Shown piece after piece: positions 1 to 7,813 of a stretch of 64,000 nt of DNA. The translations under genes were made by a program, and so were the position numbers. Within the stretch, counting starts at the first letter, position 1; the number at the start of each line of letters is the position of its first letter. Origin of the DNA: JAVBMV01 sp031552145 (GTDB lineage: Bacteria; Myxococcota; Myxococcia; Myxococcales; UBA5297). The notes under the pieces were generated by a model. It was not told where the DNA came from. It saw nothing but the letters and a program-made list of their open reading frames with translations, and ran no database searches. The stretch covers positions 342,568 to 406,567 of the forward strand of contig JAVBMV010000003.1 in assembly GCA_031552145.1 (NCBI GenBank), read 5' to 3'.

Positions 1-1054
1 CCACCACGGGGAGCGGCGTTGCGTTCACAACGGAATGCTCTTCGCCAGCGGAGCCCTCCGCCTCGCTCCAGGTCTTGAACATCTCCCGGAAGTATTCGTG
101 AACTCGGTTGGCATGATAGTAGGCGGAAATTTCCGAATAATGATCGTTTTTCGCCGCTTCCGTTCTCTCACCGGTGACGGGCTCGAAGTCGCTCCCCAGA
201 AAGTCTCCGTCCACGTTCACTTGTGCCAGCGCCTTGGGTGCACAAGTCCTGTAGCCCATCAAAGTAAATCCGAAATCGGCATCATCGACACAGTTGTAGG
301 TGCTGATCCATTTCCCCGACAGCATCTGTGGACCACTCGTGGGCGCAACAAGATCGCTCAGCTCGACGTCGATCAGGTTCGCCGATGTGGTCGGGTTGAT
401 CGAATAGACGCGCGCGCGCGCGAGCTGCGCCTCTTGAAAGCGCAGTCTGTTGGCCTTGAAAAGGGGTGCACCCGTCTCGGCGTCGATCCAGAGCGTCGGC
501 GCCTCCAGCTTCGTCAGATTGGTGGGCAGATCGATTCGCCACGCCAGGGGAAGGAGGCCGCCCACGGGCAAATAGACCAATCGCGCAAGGGTCTTCTGCT
601 CGGCGGAGAGGCCCTCGGTACCCAGCGCCACCGCGCGGGCCTGCTCCATGGAGAGCGCGGGGCTCGTCCGCCAAGCACGCGACGGATCCGCCATCTTTCC
701 CGAGCTCCACAGCGGCTTCCCAGCGCCATCGCGCCGAAGCACCAGCCCTCCACCCTCGACCGGAATCCCGTCAATCATCTGGGAGTAGCGCCGCAGCGTG
801 CCGCCTCTGAGCGAGAAGTTCCCGGCGACATCGAGCGCGCTCCCCTGATACCGGGGCACGATGCCGCGCGCGGAGAGTGCCTGGGAAGGATCGCCCCCAA
901 GGTCGAGCTTGCCAACAGGCGCGAAGCCGCCCACGCGGCGCAGCGCATCTCTGGCATCGGCGCCTTCAGTTCCGAGAACGCCCTGCGCCCCGACAGGGTT
1001 TGGCAGCACGGCCACAGAAACCAGGACAAGAGCGGCGAATGCGAAGCGCTTCAT
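1..1054 (-). CDS. Secreted thermolysin-like metalloprotease, N-terminal part (cut by window edge)
   Basis: An open frame of 351 codons starts with ATG at 1054 and runs off the left edge. The ATG is preceded by AAGGAG six bases upstream. It begins with a signal peptide (MKRFAFAALVLVSVAV, then a GAQG cleavage region) and has an FTP-like propeptide. It parallels the 728-aa protease encoded just upstream almost throughout: IPVEGG, LVYLPVG, LEAPTLWIDAE and EISAYYHANRVHEYF all have close counterparts there. The catalytic HExxH region lies outside the window. By homology it should be a secreted zinc protease with an autoinhibitory N-terminal domain. The two genes are tandem paralogues. Confidence 0.8.
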   Translation of the reverse strand, partial: MKRFAFAALVLVSVAVLPNPVGAQGVLGTEGADARDALRRVGGFAPVGKLDLGGDPSQALSARGIVPRYQGSALDVAGNFSLRGGTLRRYSQMIDGIPVEGGGLVLRRDGAGKPLWSSGKMADPSRAWRTSPALSMEQARAVALGTEGLSAEQKTLARLVYLPVGGLLPLAWRIDLPTNLTKLEAPTLWIDAETGAPLFKANRLRFQEAQLARARVYSINPTTSANLIDVELSDLVAPTSGPQMLSGKWISTYNCVDDADFGFTLMGYRTCAPKALAQVNVDGDFLGSDFEPVTGERTEAAKNDHYSEISAYYHANRVHEYFREMFKTWSEAEGSAGEEHSVVNATPLPVV

Positions 1055-1135
1055 CGGGTACTCCTTGGGTCAGCGATGCTGATAGCGAGCGACCCAGACA
1101 GAGAGGCCCAGGCTGCCACTTCGTTAGGATGCCAG

Positions 1136-1158
1136 CGGCAGAGCTAGGTTCTCTGCCG
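1136..1158 (-). terminator. Hairpin after the 728-aa protease gene
   Basis: Perfect 8-bp stem CGGCAGAG/CTCTGCCG with a 7-nt loop, 9 bases past the stop codon of the upstream protease. No clear T-run follows, so it may be a 3'-end stabilising hairpin or a weak terminator between the two paralogues. Confidence 0.4.
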
Positions 1159-1166
1159 GCTTTGGT

Positions 1167-3353
1167 TCAAGGGCGCCTCGCCAGCCGCGGCTGGCCAACC
1201 GCCAGTACAAAGGTGAGCAACGCGAAGAGCGCGCCGCCAAGGCCGCTCTGGGAGCCCGCGCTGCCACAGCCACCCGAGCCGCGCTCCTCGGTCGAGTCCT
1301 CGGCGTTCGGCGCCGCATCGAGCAGGACGCGCAAGTTACCTATCAGGGTCTCCCCGCCCTCGTTCAAGAAGAGCATGTGGACTTCGGTGGAGTCATCCGG
1401 GACCTGGTAGGTGTAGCCCCACTTGTCGAACGTGACGCGCTCGTCCCAGTTACCGACGACCACCCCATTCTTCCCCGTCGAGAGATAGATCGGGTTCTGC
1501 CCCGCCTTGAAGGCGACGGTCACATCCTCCTTGGCACTCTCGGAGGCAACCGAGGTCACCAACAGGAGTTTCTCCCCGCCCTTCAGCCCACGCACCCTGA
1601 ACTGCACGTAGCCCGGCATCGGCTTCACTCCGTAGTCGGAGCTGAAGAGATACTGGAGCGCCACCGTCGCGTTCGGCTCGGTCAGATCGATGACGCGGTC
1701 GGCGCAGCCTGGGAGCCCGTGCTCCGCGAAGATCTCCTCCGCCTGGGCGCGCGCTTCGGCTCCCATGAGGCGCTCCACCTCTGCCAAGGTCGCGCTGGTG
1801 CCGACTTCGTAGGTGACCATGGCAAATGAACCCCTCGGGAGACCGATCATGGCATTGAAGACAGCCTGATCGAAGGCAGCTCCCAGCCGCTCACGCACAT
1901 GCCAGAGCGCGCTCGACCAGATGGGCGAGTCCGCGTGCGACTCGCCTACGATCCCATCCGGGCAACGGGCGCGCTTGCTCAGATCGCGCGCACGGTTGCC
2001 CAGGGACCAGGCCCCCACGACGGGATCTCCGCGCATGGCTGCCGAAAAATAGTCGGCATAGGCCTCGTTCATCGAGCCAGGATCGCCAAGCATGGCATTG
2101 TCGCCTCGGAAGAGCATGCCGAGCTGCGAGGTGGCGCCGACCACGGCGTGCGTGAACTCGTGGTAGATGACGTCGCCGTCGTAGGCATAGTCGACCCTGT
2201 TGCTCTGGCCGAAGGCGAGCACATCCGTCTGGAAGGGAGAGGTGGGGTCCTTCACCTTGCTGCCCGCGTAATACATGGCGTTGTCGTAGGAGCGGAGCGC
2301 GCTCTTCTCATCCCTAGCCACGCGGAAGTTGACGACGATGGGCATCGGCTGGGTGTTGGTCAGCGTCATGCCCTCTGCCCCCAGCGCCGCGAAGAAGGCT
2401 CGCGCCAAGCTCGCGTGGTAGTAGGCGGAGACCTCCGAGAAGAGATCCCTCTTCGCCTCGTCGCTCGTCTGATCCATCACGGGCTCGTGGAGGAAATTGC
2501 CGTCGCGATCGGCGCTGGCCACATGGCGCGGGACGCACGATCTCCCCCCCTCGAAGCGCAGCGGAGAGGCAGCCTCGTCGACGCAATTCATCGCCTCGAT
2601 CCACTCGCCCACCAGGTGCTGCTCGCCCCCCGGCGCCCCCGGCAGAATCTCGGGTAGTTCCACCTCCTGCGTCTCGCCGTCCGCCGGGTTGAGCGGGAAG
2701 ACCCGAGCCCGGGCGTTGCGAATGCGCTCGGCTCTGCCGAGGAGCGCACCGCTCTCGGCATCGAGCCAGAGCGTTGGCGCCTCCATCTTGGCGAGATCGA
2801 GCGGCAGCTCGACGCGCCACGCGAGCAGCAGCGCCTCTCCCACGGGCAAATAGACGAGCTCGGGAAAGAGTCGCTCCGGAGCAACGCTCGATGAGGCGTA
2901 GGTGAGCGCGAGCTGGGCTGCCTCCTCGCGAGCGAGCACCGGCTCGGCCGCCCAGGCGCTCTCAACCCGCCCCGCAAATCCCAGGCTCCAGCCGAGCGTG
3001 CCGGCGCGGTCCGTGCGGATGGAGAGCGCGCCACCCTCGACCGGGATGGCGCCGAGCTGCTGCGCATAAGTGCGGAGCATGCCCCCATCCCTCAGGCGAT
3101 ACTCGCGCGTGGGCACAAACTGCGCGCTCGCCGCGCCGCCCAGGTCGTCGGGGCGCACCAGGCCGAGGCGCAAAAACTCATCGAGGGGGGGCGCGCCCGC
3201 GACGAAGCGCGCGTCGGGGCGCAGCACCTCGATGGGAAGCAGTGCGGAGAGCGCCGCGCGCCCGGAGGATGAGCGCTCCTCGCCGCGAGCCGTGGCGGGG
3301 GGACCCGCCAGGGAGATCAGCAGCGCCATCGCGCCAAAGAGATGCGTCTTCAT
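1167..3353 (-). CDS. Secreted M4/M36-type zinc metalloprotease with MYXO-CTERM-like tail
   Basis: 728 aa. A signal peptide (about 1-23) is followed by an FTP-like propeptide (about 85-135, with the IPVEGGAL motif). The catalytic domain has HEFTH at 398-402, giving two zinc histidines and the catalytic Glu. NEAYADYF at 429-436 supplies the third ligand Glu, as in thermolysin and fungalysin families. The C-terminus (about 692-728) has GGCGSAG, a hydrophobic segment, then RLARRP. This is the layout of the MYXO-CTERM sorting signal that anchors myxobacterial proteins at the surface. The protein is probably exported, self-processed and surface-attached. A tandem paralogue lies directly downstream. 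The start is 97 bp from a divergent glyoxalase gene. Confidence 0.88.
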   Translation of the reverse strand: MKTHLFGAMALLISLAGPPATARGEERSSSGRAALSALLPIEVLRPDARFVAGAPPLDEFLRLGLVRPDDLGGAASAQFVPTREYRLRDGGMLRTYAQQLGAIPVEGGALSIRTDRAGTLGWSLGFAGRVESAWAAEPVLAREEAAQLALTYASSSVAPERLFPELVYLPVGEALLLAWRVELPLDLAKMEAPTLWLDAESGALLGRAERIRNARARVFPLNPADGETQEVELPEILPGAPGGEQHLVGEWIEAMNCVDEAASPLRFEGGRSCVPRHVASADRDGNFLHEPVMDQTSDEAKRDLFSEVSAYYHASLARAFFAALGAEGMTLTNTQPMPIVVNFRVARDEKSALRSYDNAMYYAGSKVKDPTSPFQTDVLAFGQSNRVDYAYDGDVIYHEFTHAVVGATSQLGMLFRGDNAMLGDPGSMNEAYADYFSAAMRGDPVVGAWSLGNRARDLSKRARCPDGIVGESHADSPIWSSALWHVRERLGAAFDQAVFNAMIGLPRGSFAMVTYEVGTSATLAEVERLMGAEARAQAEEIFAEHGLPGCADRVIDLTEPNATVALQYLFSSDYGVKPMPGYVQFRVRGLKGGEKLLLVTSVASESAKEDVTVAFKAGQNPIYLSTGKNGVVVGNWDERVTFDKWGYTYQVPDDSTEVHMLFLNEGGETLIGNLRVLLDAAPNAEDSTEERGSGGCGSAGSQSGLGGALFALLTFVLAVGQPRLARRP

Positions 3354-3450
3354 TCGCTGCTCCCGTCCGTTCCGAAGAGGAGTAGCTTACACCAATCGCG
3401 CGCCCGGCAAAGTCCGCTCCGCGCCCCACACCCTTGTCCGAGAGGCGACC

Positions 3451-3819
3451 ATGGCTTTTCGTTTCGCGCACAACAACCTCAACGTCTTCGACCTAGCGAA
3501 GAGCGTCGCTTTCTATCGCGAGGCGCTCGGCCTCACGGAGGTGAGACGGATCGACGCGCCCGATGGCAGTTTCCAGATCCTTTTCCTGGGCGACGGCCAC
3601 TCGACCCACCGGCTGGAGCTCACCTGGATGCGCGACCGCACCGAGCCCTACAATTTGGGCGACAATGAGATCCACCTGGCCTTCACCGCCGAGAACTTCG
3701 ACGAGGCGCGACAGCTCCACGCCCGCATGGGGTGTATCTGCTACGAAAACCCTACGATGGGGATCTACTTCATCAATGATCCCGACGGGTATTGGCTGGA
3801 GATCTTGCCAAAGCGCTGA
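3451..3819 (+). CDS. Glyoxalase I-like (VOC superfamily) metalloenzyme
   Basis: 122 aa. A single VOC module pair of the lactoylglutathione lyase type. It starts FRFAHNNLNVFDLAKSVAFY (conserved His, then the D/S-x-x-FY segment) and continues with LGL, HRLELTW, a central NEIHLAF and the C-terminal DPDGYWLEIL with the metal-ligand Glu. Such enzymes isomerise the hemithioacetal of methylglyoxal, but VOC proteins vary in substrate, so the exact reaction is inferred. The ATG at 3451 begins the domain; longer starts upstream run into the protease promoter region. Its 3' end overlaps the convergent patatin gene by about 55 bp. Confidence 0.82.
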   Translation: MAFRFAHNNLNVFDLAKSVAFYREALGLTEVRRIDAPDGSFQILFLGDGHSTHRLELTWMRDRTEPYNLGDNEIHLAFTAENFDEARQLHARMGCICYENPTMGIYFINDPDGYWLEILPKR

Positions 3820-5435
3820 GCGTTCCCGCCCAGTTCGAAGCGCCCGCTGGGAAAGAAGTCGCCTAGCGCCAGCGCCTTCGCCCGAGTGAGGCGCCGCGCC
3901 ACCTCGCGCACGGCGTCGAGCGACAGTCGCAGCCCGTGACGCGACAGGTCCTCGCGCAGCCGACCCTCGAGCCGCTCCAACCTGCGCAGCGTGGAGAGCC
4001 AGGCGCCGCGCCAGATCTCTAAAAAACCGCGGTGCTCCATCGGATTGACCGCCAGCGCTCGCCGATAGGAGTTGGCGGGGTGGAAGAGATAGACCGACGC
4101 GCCGGGAGAGCAGCGCATCGCCTCCGCGACGTCCTGAAGGGCGCGTCCACAGGAGAGCGTGCGGACATCCTGATCGATGTTGTAGAGCATCCCGCGCTGG
4201 CGCGCGCCGCCCGCCTCCGCCGAGACGTGGGGGACGAAGGGATCGAAGGCGAAGACGAGATCGGCGCCCATGGCGAGCGCCTCGGCCACATGAAGTGAGC
4301 GCGAGACGGCGCCATCCATGTAGAAGCGTCCCTCTATCTCCACCGATGAGAAGGCGGGGTTGAGCGCCATCGAGGCGCGGATGGCGCGGCTGACGCGAAC
4401 CTTGTCGTCGCCGGGCATGCCGAAGAGGCGCGCCTTCCGCGAATCTTGATCGGTCGCGCCGATGAAGAGCGCTCTGGGCAGCGCGCGAAAGTCGTCTCCG
4501 CTCCCCTCCTGCTCGAAGAGCGCGTGGAGCGATCGCTCGAAGGCGGCGCCCGAGAGTGGGGGTCCCAGCGCGCTCATGGCGTCGTGCAAGAGCGCCTCGA
4601 GCGTGAGCGTCATCCTGCCACGGGCACCTCGCCAGAGCCCCACCGCCGCGGCGCTGACGGCCCTGCCGAGCCGCGCCGGAAGATCGGCGCGATCGACATG
4701 TGCCAGTCGAAAGATATCGAGCGAGATGGGGAGGATTCGCCCCCCCTCCTCCCGCGCCAGCGCTCCCATCACCTCTTCGATGCCAAAGCCGTTCGCGATG
4801 AGCCCCATGGTGACAGCCCCCGCGCTGATGCCGAAGTAGAGATCGAAGTCGAAGAGCGCACCGCGCGGCTCGATGGCGTCGGCAAGGCACTTGATCGCGC
4901 CCAGCTCGAAATAGATCCCCGTCACGCCACCTCCAGAGCAGCAGAGCGCGCGCTTTCCGGGCGGCCGCGTGGCGAGCGCGTCCGATACCTCGCGCAGCAG
5001 CGGACTGAGCGCACCCAAGCCCATGGCGACTCGCTCGACGCGGTAGCGCCCCAGCAACAAGAGCGTCCGCTCCAGCGCCACCGCGCCGAGCCCATCGGGC
5101 AAGAGCGCAACGATTCGGCATGGGTCGAGCCTGCGCTCGGGGAGCAGCTCTCGTTCGAGCAGCTCGAGCAGCCGCCAACCCCAGCTCACCTCCTCTTCCT
5201 CTTCGTGCGCGGGCAGCATCAGTGCTGCTCCCGATATCGCCGGGAGAACGCCCCCCAGGTCGAGGAGCAGGAGATCGACGCTTCCCTCCCGCAGCGCGGC
5301 GAGCGCGCTCATGGCGTCGTGCGCGGCCCGCACCTCGAAGCCGAGCAGCGAGGGGCCGATGCTCTCGAGCCCACGCCTCGCGCGCGCGCAGCAGAGCACG
5401 CGCGCCCCCCTCTGCACCTCTCCTCGGACCGCCAT
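3765..5435 (-). CDS. Patatin-like phospholipase with N-terminal receiver-like domain
   Basis: About 556 aa from the ATG at 5435; a TTG at 5486 would add 17 residues, and neither start has a good Shine-Dalgarno. Residue numbers here use the longer form. The patatin domain has the oxyanion loop SGGGVTG (184-190), the nucleophile elbow GISAG (Ser221) and the catalytic Asp in DGA (391-393), so the Ser-Asp dyad is intact. The first ~170 residues look like a degenerate response-regulator fold (VRAAHDAMSALAAL, then DLLLLDLGG). Predicted role is acyl-ester hydrolysis of phospholipids. No signal peptide is seen, so it is probably cytoplasmic or membrane-associated. Confidence 0.8.
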   Translation of the reverse strand: MAVRGEVQRGARVLCCARARRGLESIGPSLLGFEVRAAHDAMSALAALREGSVDLLLLDLGGVLPAISGAALMLPAHEEEEEVSWGWRLLELLERELLPERRLDPCRIVALLPDGLGAVALERTLLLLGRYRVERVAMGLGALSPLLREVSDALATRPPGKRALCCSGGGVTGIYFELGAIKCLADAIEPRGALFDFDLYFGISAGAVTMGLIANGFGIEEVMGALAREEGGRILPISLDIFRLAHVDRADLPARLGRAVSAAAVGLWRGARGRMTLTLEALLHDAMSALGPPLSGAAFERSLHALFEQEGSGDDFRALPRALFIGATDQDSRKARLFGMPGDDKVRVSRAIRASMALNPAFSSVEIEGRFYMDGAVSRSLHVAEALAMGADLVFAFDPFVPHVSAEAGGARQRGMLYNIDQDVRTLSCGRALQDVAEAMRCSPGASVYLFHPANSYRRALAVNPMEHRGFLEIWRGAWLSTLRRLERLEGRLREDLSRHGLRLSLDAVREVARRLTRAKALALGDFFPSGRFELGGNAQRFGKISSQYPSGSLMK

Positions 5436-5543
5436 GCCTTCGCCAGCGGCGCGCGCCGCGAGCCTCCCCTCCAAAGCTGTGCGCAAAGGCGGCGATGCGC
5501 CACCCCTTCGCGCGCACGGCCTCTACCCGCTAGAGTGGGGTTC

Positions 5544-5882
5544 ATGTTCGTCGTCGAGGTGAGCGAGGAGGAGGTGCGGCGCGAGCGCGAGAAGGCGCGA
5601 GCGCTGCGCGCGAGCCGTTGGTGGTCCAACCGCATCGCCAAGGGCGATTGCCACTACTGCGGCGGCCGCTTTCCCCCGGCGCAGCTCACGATGGATCATC
5701 TGCTGCCCATCATCCGCGGCGGCAGGAGTACGCGCGGAAATCTCGTCCCCGCCTGCAAGGAGTGCAACTCGAAGAAGCGCTACCTGCTGCCCATCGAGTG
5801 GACCGAATACCTCACCCGTCTCGGACGCCCCGAGCGCGCCAGCGCGGAGCCAGAGCCGGAGTCGGAAGAGGGGCTGAGCTAG
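5544..5882 (+). CDS. Small HNH endonuclease
   Basis: 112 aa. The ATG at 5544 opens the protein; the frame extends far upstream, but only as antisense of the patatin gene. The HNH core is complete: zinc pair CHYC (Cys36/Cys39), DH (51-52) as the general base region, the central N66 in GGRSTRGNLVPAC, and the second zinc pair CKEC (71/74). Stand-alone HNH proteins of this size nick or cut DNA, but the biological target cannot be read from the sequence. It sits 4 bp before a YigZ gene and may be co-transcribed with it. Confidence 0.78.
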   Translation: MFVVEVSEEEVRREREKARALRASRWWSNRIAKGDCHYCGGRFPPAQLTMDHLLPIIRGGRSTRGNLVPACKECNSKKRYLLPIEWTEYLTRLGRPERASAEPEPESEEGLS

Positions 5883-5886
5883 CGCC

Positions 5887-6489
5887 ATGCTGACGCTCTC
5901 CGCCCCCTTCGAGCACGAGGTGGTCCTCCAAAAGAGCCGCTTCCTCGCGCGCGCGCGCCCCGCCGCCGATCGCGAGGAAGCGCTCGCGCTCATCGCCAGC
6001 CTGCGCGACGAGAGCGCCACCCACAACTGCTACGCTTGGAGGCTGGGCGCCGACTACCGCTTCAACGACGACGGCGAGCCGGGCGGTACCGCAGGGCAGC
6101 CCATCCTGCGCGCCATCGACTCGCAGGGACTGGATCAGGTGCTGGTGCTGGTGACGCGCTGGTTCGGCGGGATCAAGCTGGGCGCGGGCGGCCTGGCCCG
6201 CGCCTATGGAAACACCGCCGCCGAGTGCCTGCGCCTGGCGCCGCGCGTGGAGGTGCTGCCGCTCCTCTCACTTGTCCTTCGGGCCCCCTTCGACTGCCTA
6301 GGCGCGGTCTATCATCTGATGGAGAGCTTCGGCGCGGGCAAGCCGCGCGAGGGCGGCGGCGAGCGGTTCGACGCCGAGGGCCTCACCGTCACCCTCACCC
6401 TCACCGCCGAGAAGCGCCCCGCCTTCGAGGCGGCGCTGCGCGATGCAACGAGAGGGCGCGCCAAGCTCGAAGAGCAAGGCGCGCCCTGA
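5887..6489 (+). CDS. YigZ/IMPACT family protein
   Basis: 200 aa, the usual length for the family. Signature segments are KSRFLARA near the N-terminus, ATHNCYAWR, NDDGEPGGTAGQPIL and VTRWFGGIKLGAGGLARAYG. The second, ferredoxin-like domain follows from about residue 135. YigZ/IMPACT proteins are linked to translation and stress regulation in other organisms (the eukaryotic IMPACT protein modulates GCN2), but the bacterial biochemical function is unresolved. The start ATG at 5887 is 4 bp after the HNH stop codon. Confidence 0.88.
   Translation: MLTLSAPFEHEVVLQKSRFLARARPAADREEALALIASLRDESATHNCYAWRLGADYRFNDDGEPGGTAGQPILRAIDSQGLDQVLVLVTRWFGGIKLGAGGLARAYGNTAAECLRLAPRVEVLPLLSLVLRAPFDCLGAVYHLMESFGAGKPREGGGERFDAEGLTVTLTLTAEKRPAFEAALRDATRGRAKLEEQGAP
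6453..6487. terminator. Bidirectional hairpin between yigZ and fadL-like gene
   Basis: Arms AGGGCGCGCC (6453-6462) and GGCGCGCCCT (6478-6487) pair perfectly, with an inner GCTC/GAGC stem. The hairpin overlaps the yigZ stop codon and lies just past the end of the convergent FadL-like gene. There is no T-run. Confidence 0.45.
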
Positions 6490-6513
6490 GATACAGCGAG
6501 CGTTGAGCCCGAC

Positions 6514-7767
6514 CTACTGGAGCAGCTTCGCGCTCGCCGTCAGACCGAACATATAGGCGGCGCTGCCCCCCGGGTGGCCACCGCTCCACGTCCCGGGCAG
6601 CTCGTTCGTATCGGTCTCCCGCTCGACGAAGAAGAGGTGCCCATAGTAGGCGTGCAGCGCCAGCATCTGGGTCAGCTCGTAGCTCGCGCCCACGGTGGCG
6701 ATATGGCGCGCCGAGTCGGGGGGCGCGGGGTTCACGAACGCGTCGGGGATGACGGCTTGATCGTAGATATAACCGGCGCGAACCGTCCACTTGGGGTTCA
6801 AACGATATTCGCCGCCCAGGTGCAGTACGAAAGCATCCTCGGCGTTCCTGGGGCTGGAGGAAAGGATGCCTCCGTCGGCCTCCCTGATCGTGAGCGCCTC
6901 ATAGGCATTCCAGAGCTGGTACTCCAGGTCGGCGGCCACCAGCAGCTCCGGCGTCGCCTTCCATGCCGCGCCGAACCGGAAAGCTTGCGCCAGGGGCAGC
7001 TCTGTCGTCACAGCCCGGTCGACGGCCATGGTGTCGAAGGGCGCTGGGAAATCGAAGTCGGCGTCGCCCTCCATCTCGACCGTGCCTCCCTGCCTCCAGG
7101 AGATGGCCAGCGAGAGGCTCTCCATGGGGAAGAGCGAGAGCCCCGCCACGGCGCTGACCGCGGCGCCACTGCCGGCGAGGTCCACCGTTCCCTCGGCCGT
7201 GTCGCCAAAGCGCACGGCGCGCTTCATCTCGACGGTCGCCGGCGAGTAGGCGAGGCCGACGCCCAGCGAGAAATACTTGCTGGGGCGCAGCGCCAGCACC
7301 GGGCTCAGCTCGTAGACGCGCAGATCGACGCTCTGCAGCCCCTCGCGCCCAGTCCAATCATCATCCCACGCGAAGGCCGAGCCATAGGGTGTCGAGAAAC
7401 CGAGACCCACGGCCAGCGTGCCGATGCCGATCTCGCCGAAGGAGTAGGTGGCGGCGAGCTGCGGCGGCGTCACGAGCGAAAGTTGGGTCTTCTCGGCCTG
7501 GGCGCCTGGCGCCGTATAGGTCCAGCGCGGCATCAGTCCCGAGAGTCCCGCCTGGAGCTGTAGCCCCGGCAGGAGCGCCACGTTGGCCGGGTTGATGAAG
7601 ACGGCCGAGGTGTCGTCGGTGAGCGCCGCGCCGGCGGTGCCCATGCCCGAGGTACGGGCGCCAAACTCGGTCAGGGTGATGTTGGCGGCCATCGCGGCAC
7701 CAGGCAGCAAGAGCGTCAGCGCGGCGAACGCGCCCAGAGCGTATCCCTTCATATTATTTGACCTCAT
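6514..7767 (-). CDS. FadL/OmpP1/TodX-family outer-membrane transporter
   Basis: About 417 aa from the ATG at 7767, which has AAAGGA six bases upstream; ATGs at 7782 and 7752 are alternatives. The signal peptide ends near GAAMAA. The mature protein begins NITLTEFGARTSGMGTAGAA, typical of FadL (the N-terminal hatch with NPA: FINPANVALL). The rest is alternating beta-strand, and the protein ends in a short aliphatic barrel terminus (TASAKLLQ). FadL proteins let long-chain fatty acids or other hydrophobic molecules cross the outer membrane. It lies 46 bp downstream of a lipase lipoprotein gene on the same strand, which suggests that lipid hydrolysis is coupled to fatty-acid uptake. Confidence 0.85.
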   Translation of the reverse strand: MRSNNMKGYALGAFAALTLLLPGAAMAANITLTEFGARTSGMGTAGAALTDDTSAVFINPANVALLPGLQLQAGLSGLMPRWTYTAPGAQAEKTQLSLVTPPQLAATYSFGEIGIGTLAVGLGFSTPYGSAFAWDDDWTGREGLQSVDLRVYELSPVLALRPSKYFSLGVGLAYSPATVEMKRAVRFGDTAEGTVDLAGSGAAVSAVAGLSLFPMESLSLAISWRQGGTVEMEGDADFDFPAPFDTMAVDRAVTTELPLAQAFRFGAAWKATPELLVAADLEYQLWNAYEALTIREADGGILSSSPRNAEDAFVLHLGGEYRLNPKWTVRAGYIYDQAVIPDAFVNPAPPDSARHIATVGASYELTQMLALHAYYGHLFFVERETDTNELPGTWSGGHPGGSAAYMFGLTASAKLLQ

Positions 7768-7813
7768 ATCTATTCCTTTCATGTTCTTTTCGGGTTCGGC
7801 TGGACGCACCTGA

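Noticed and set aside
4446..5543. Extension of the HNH frame upstream
   Set aside because: Antisense of the patatin gene; the HNH fold is complete from 5544.
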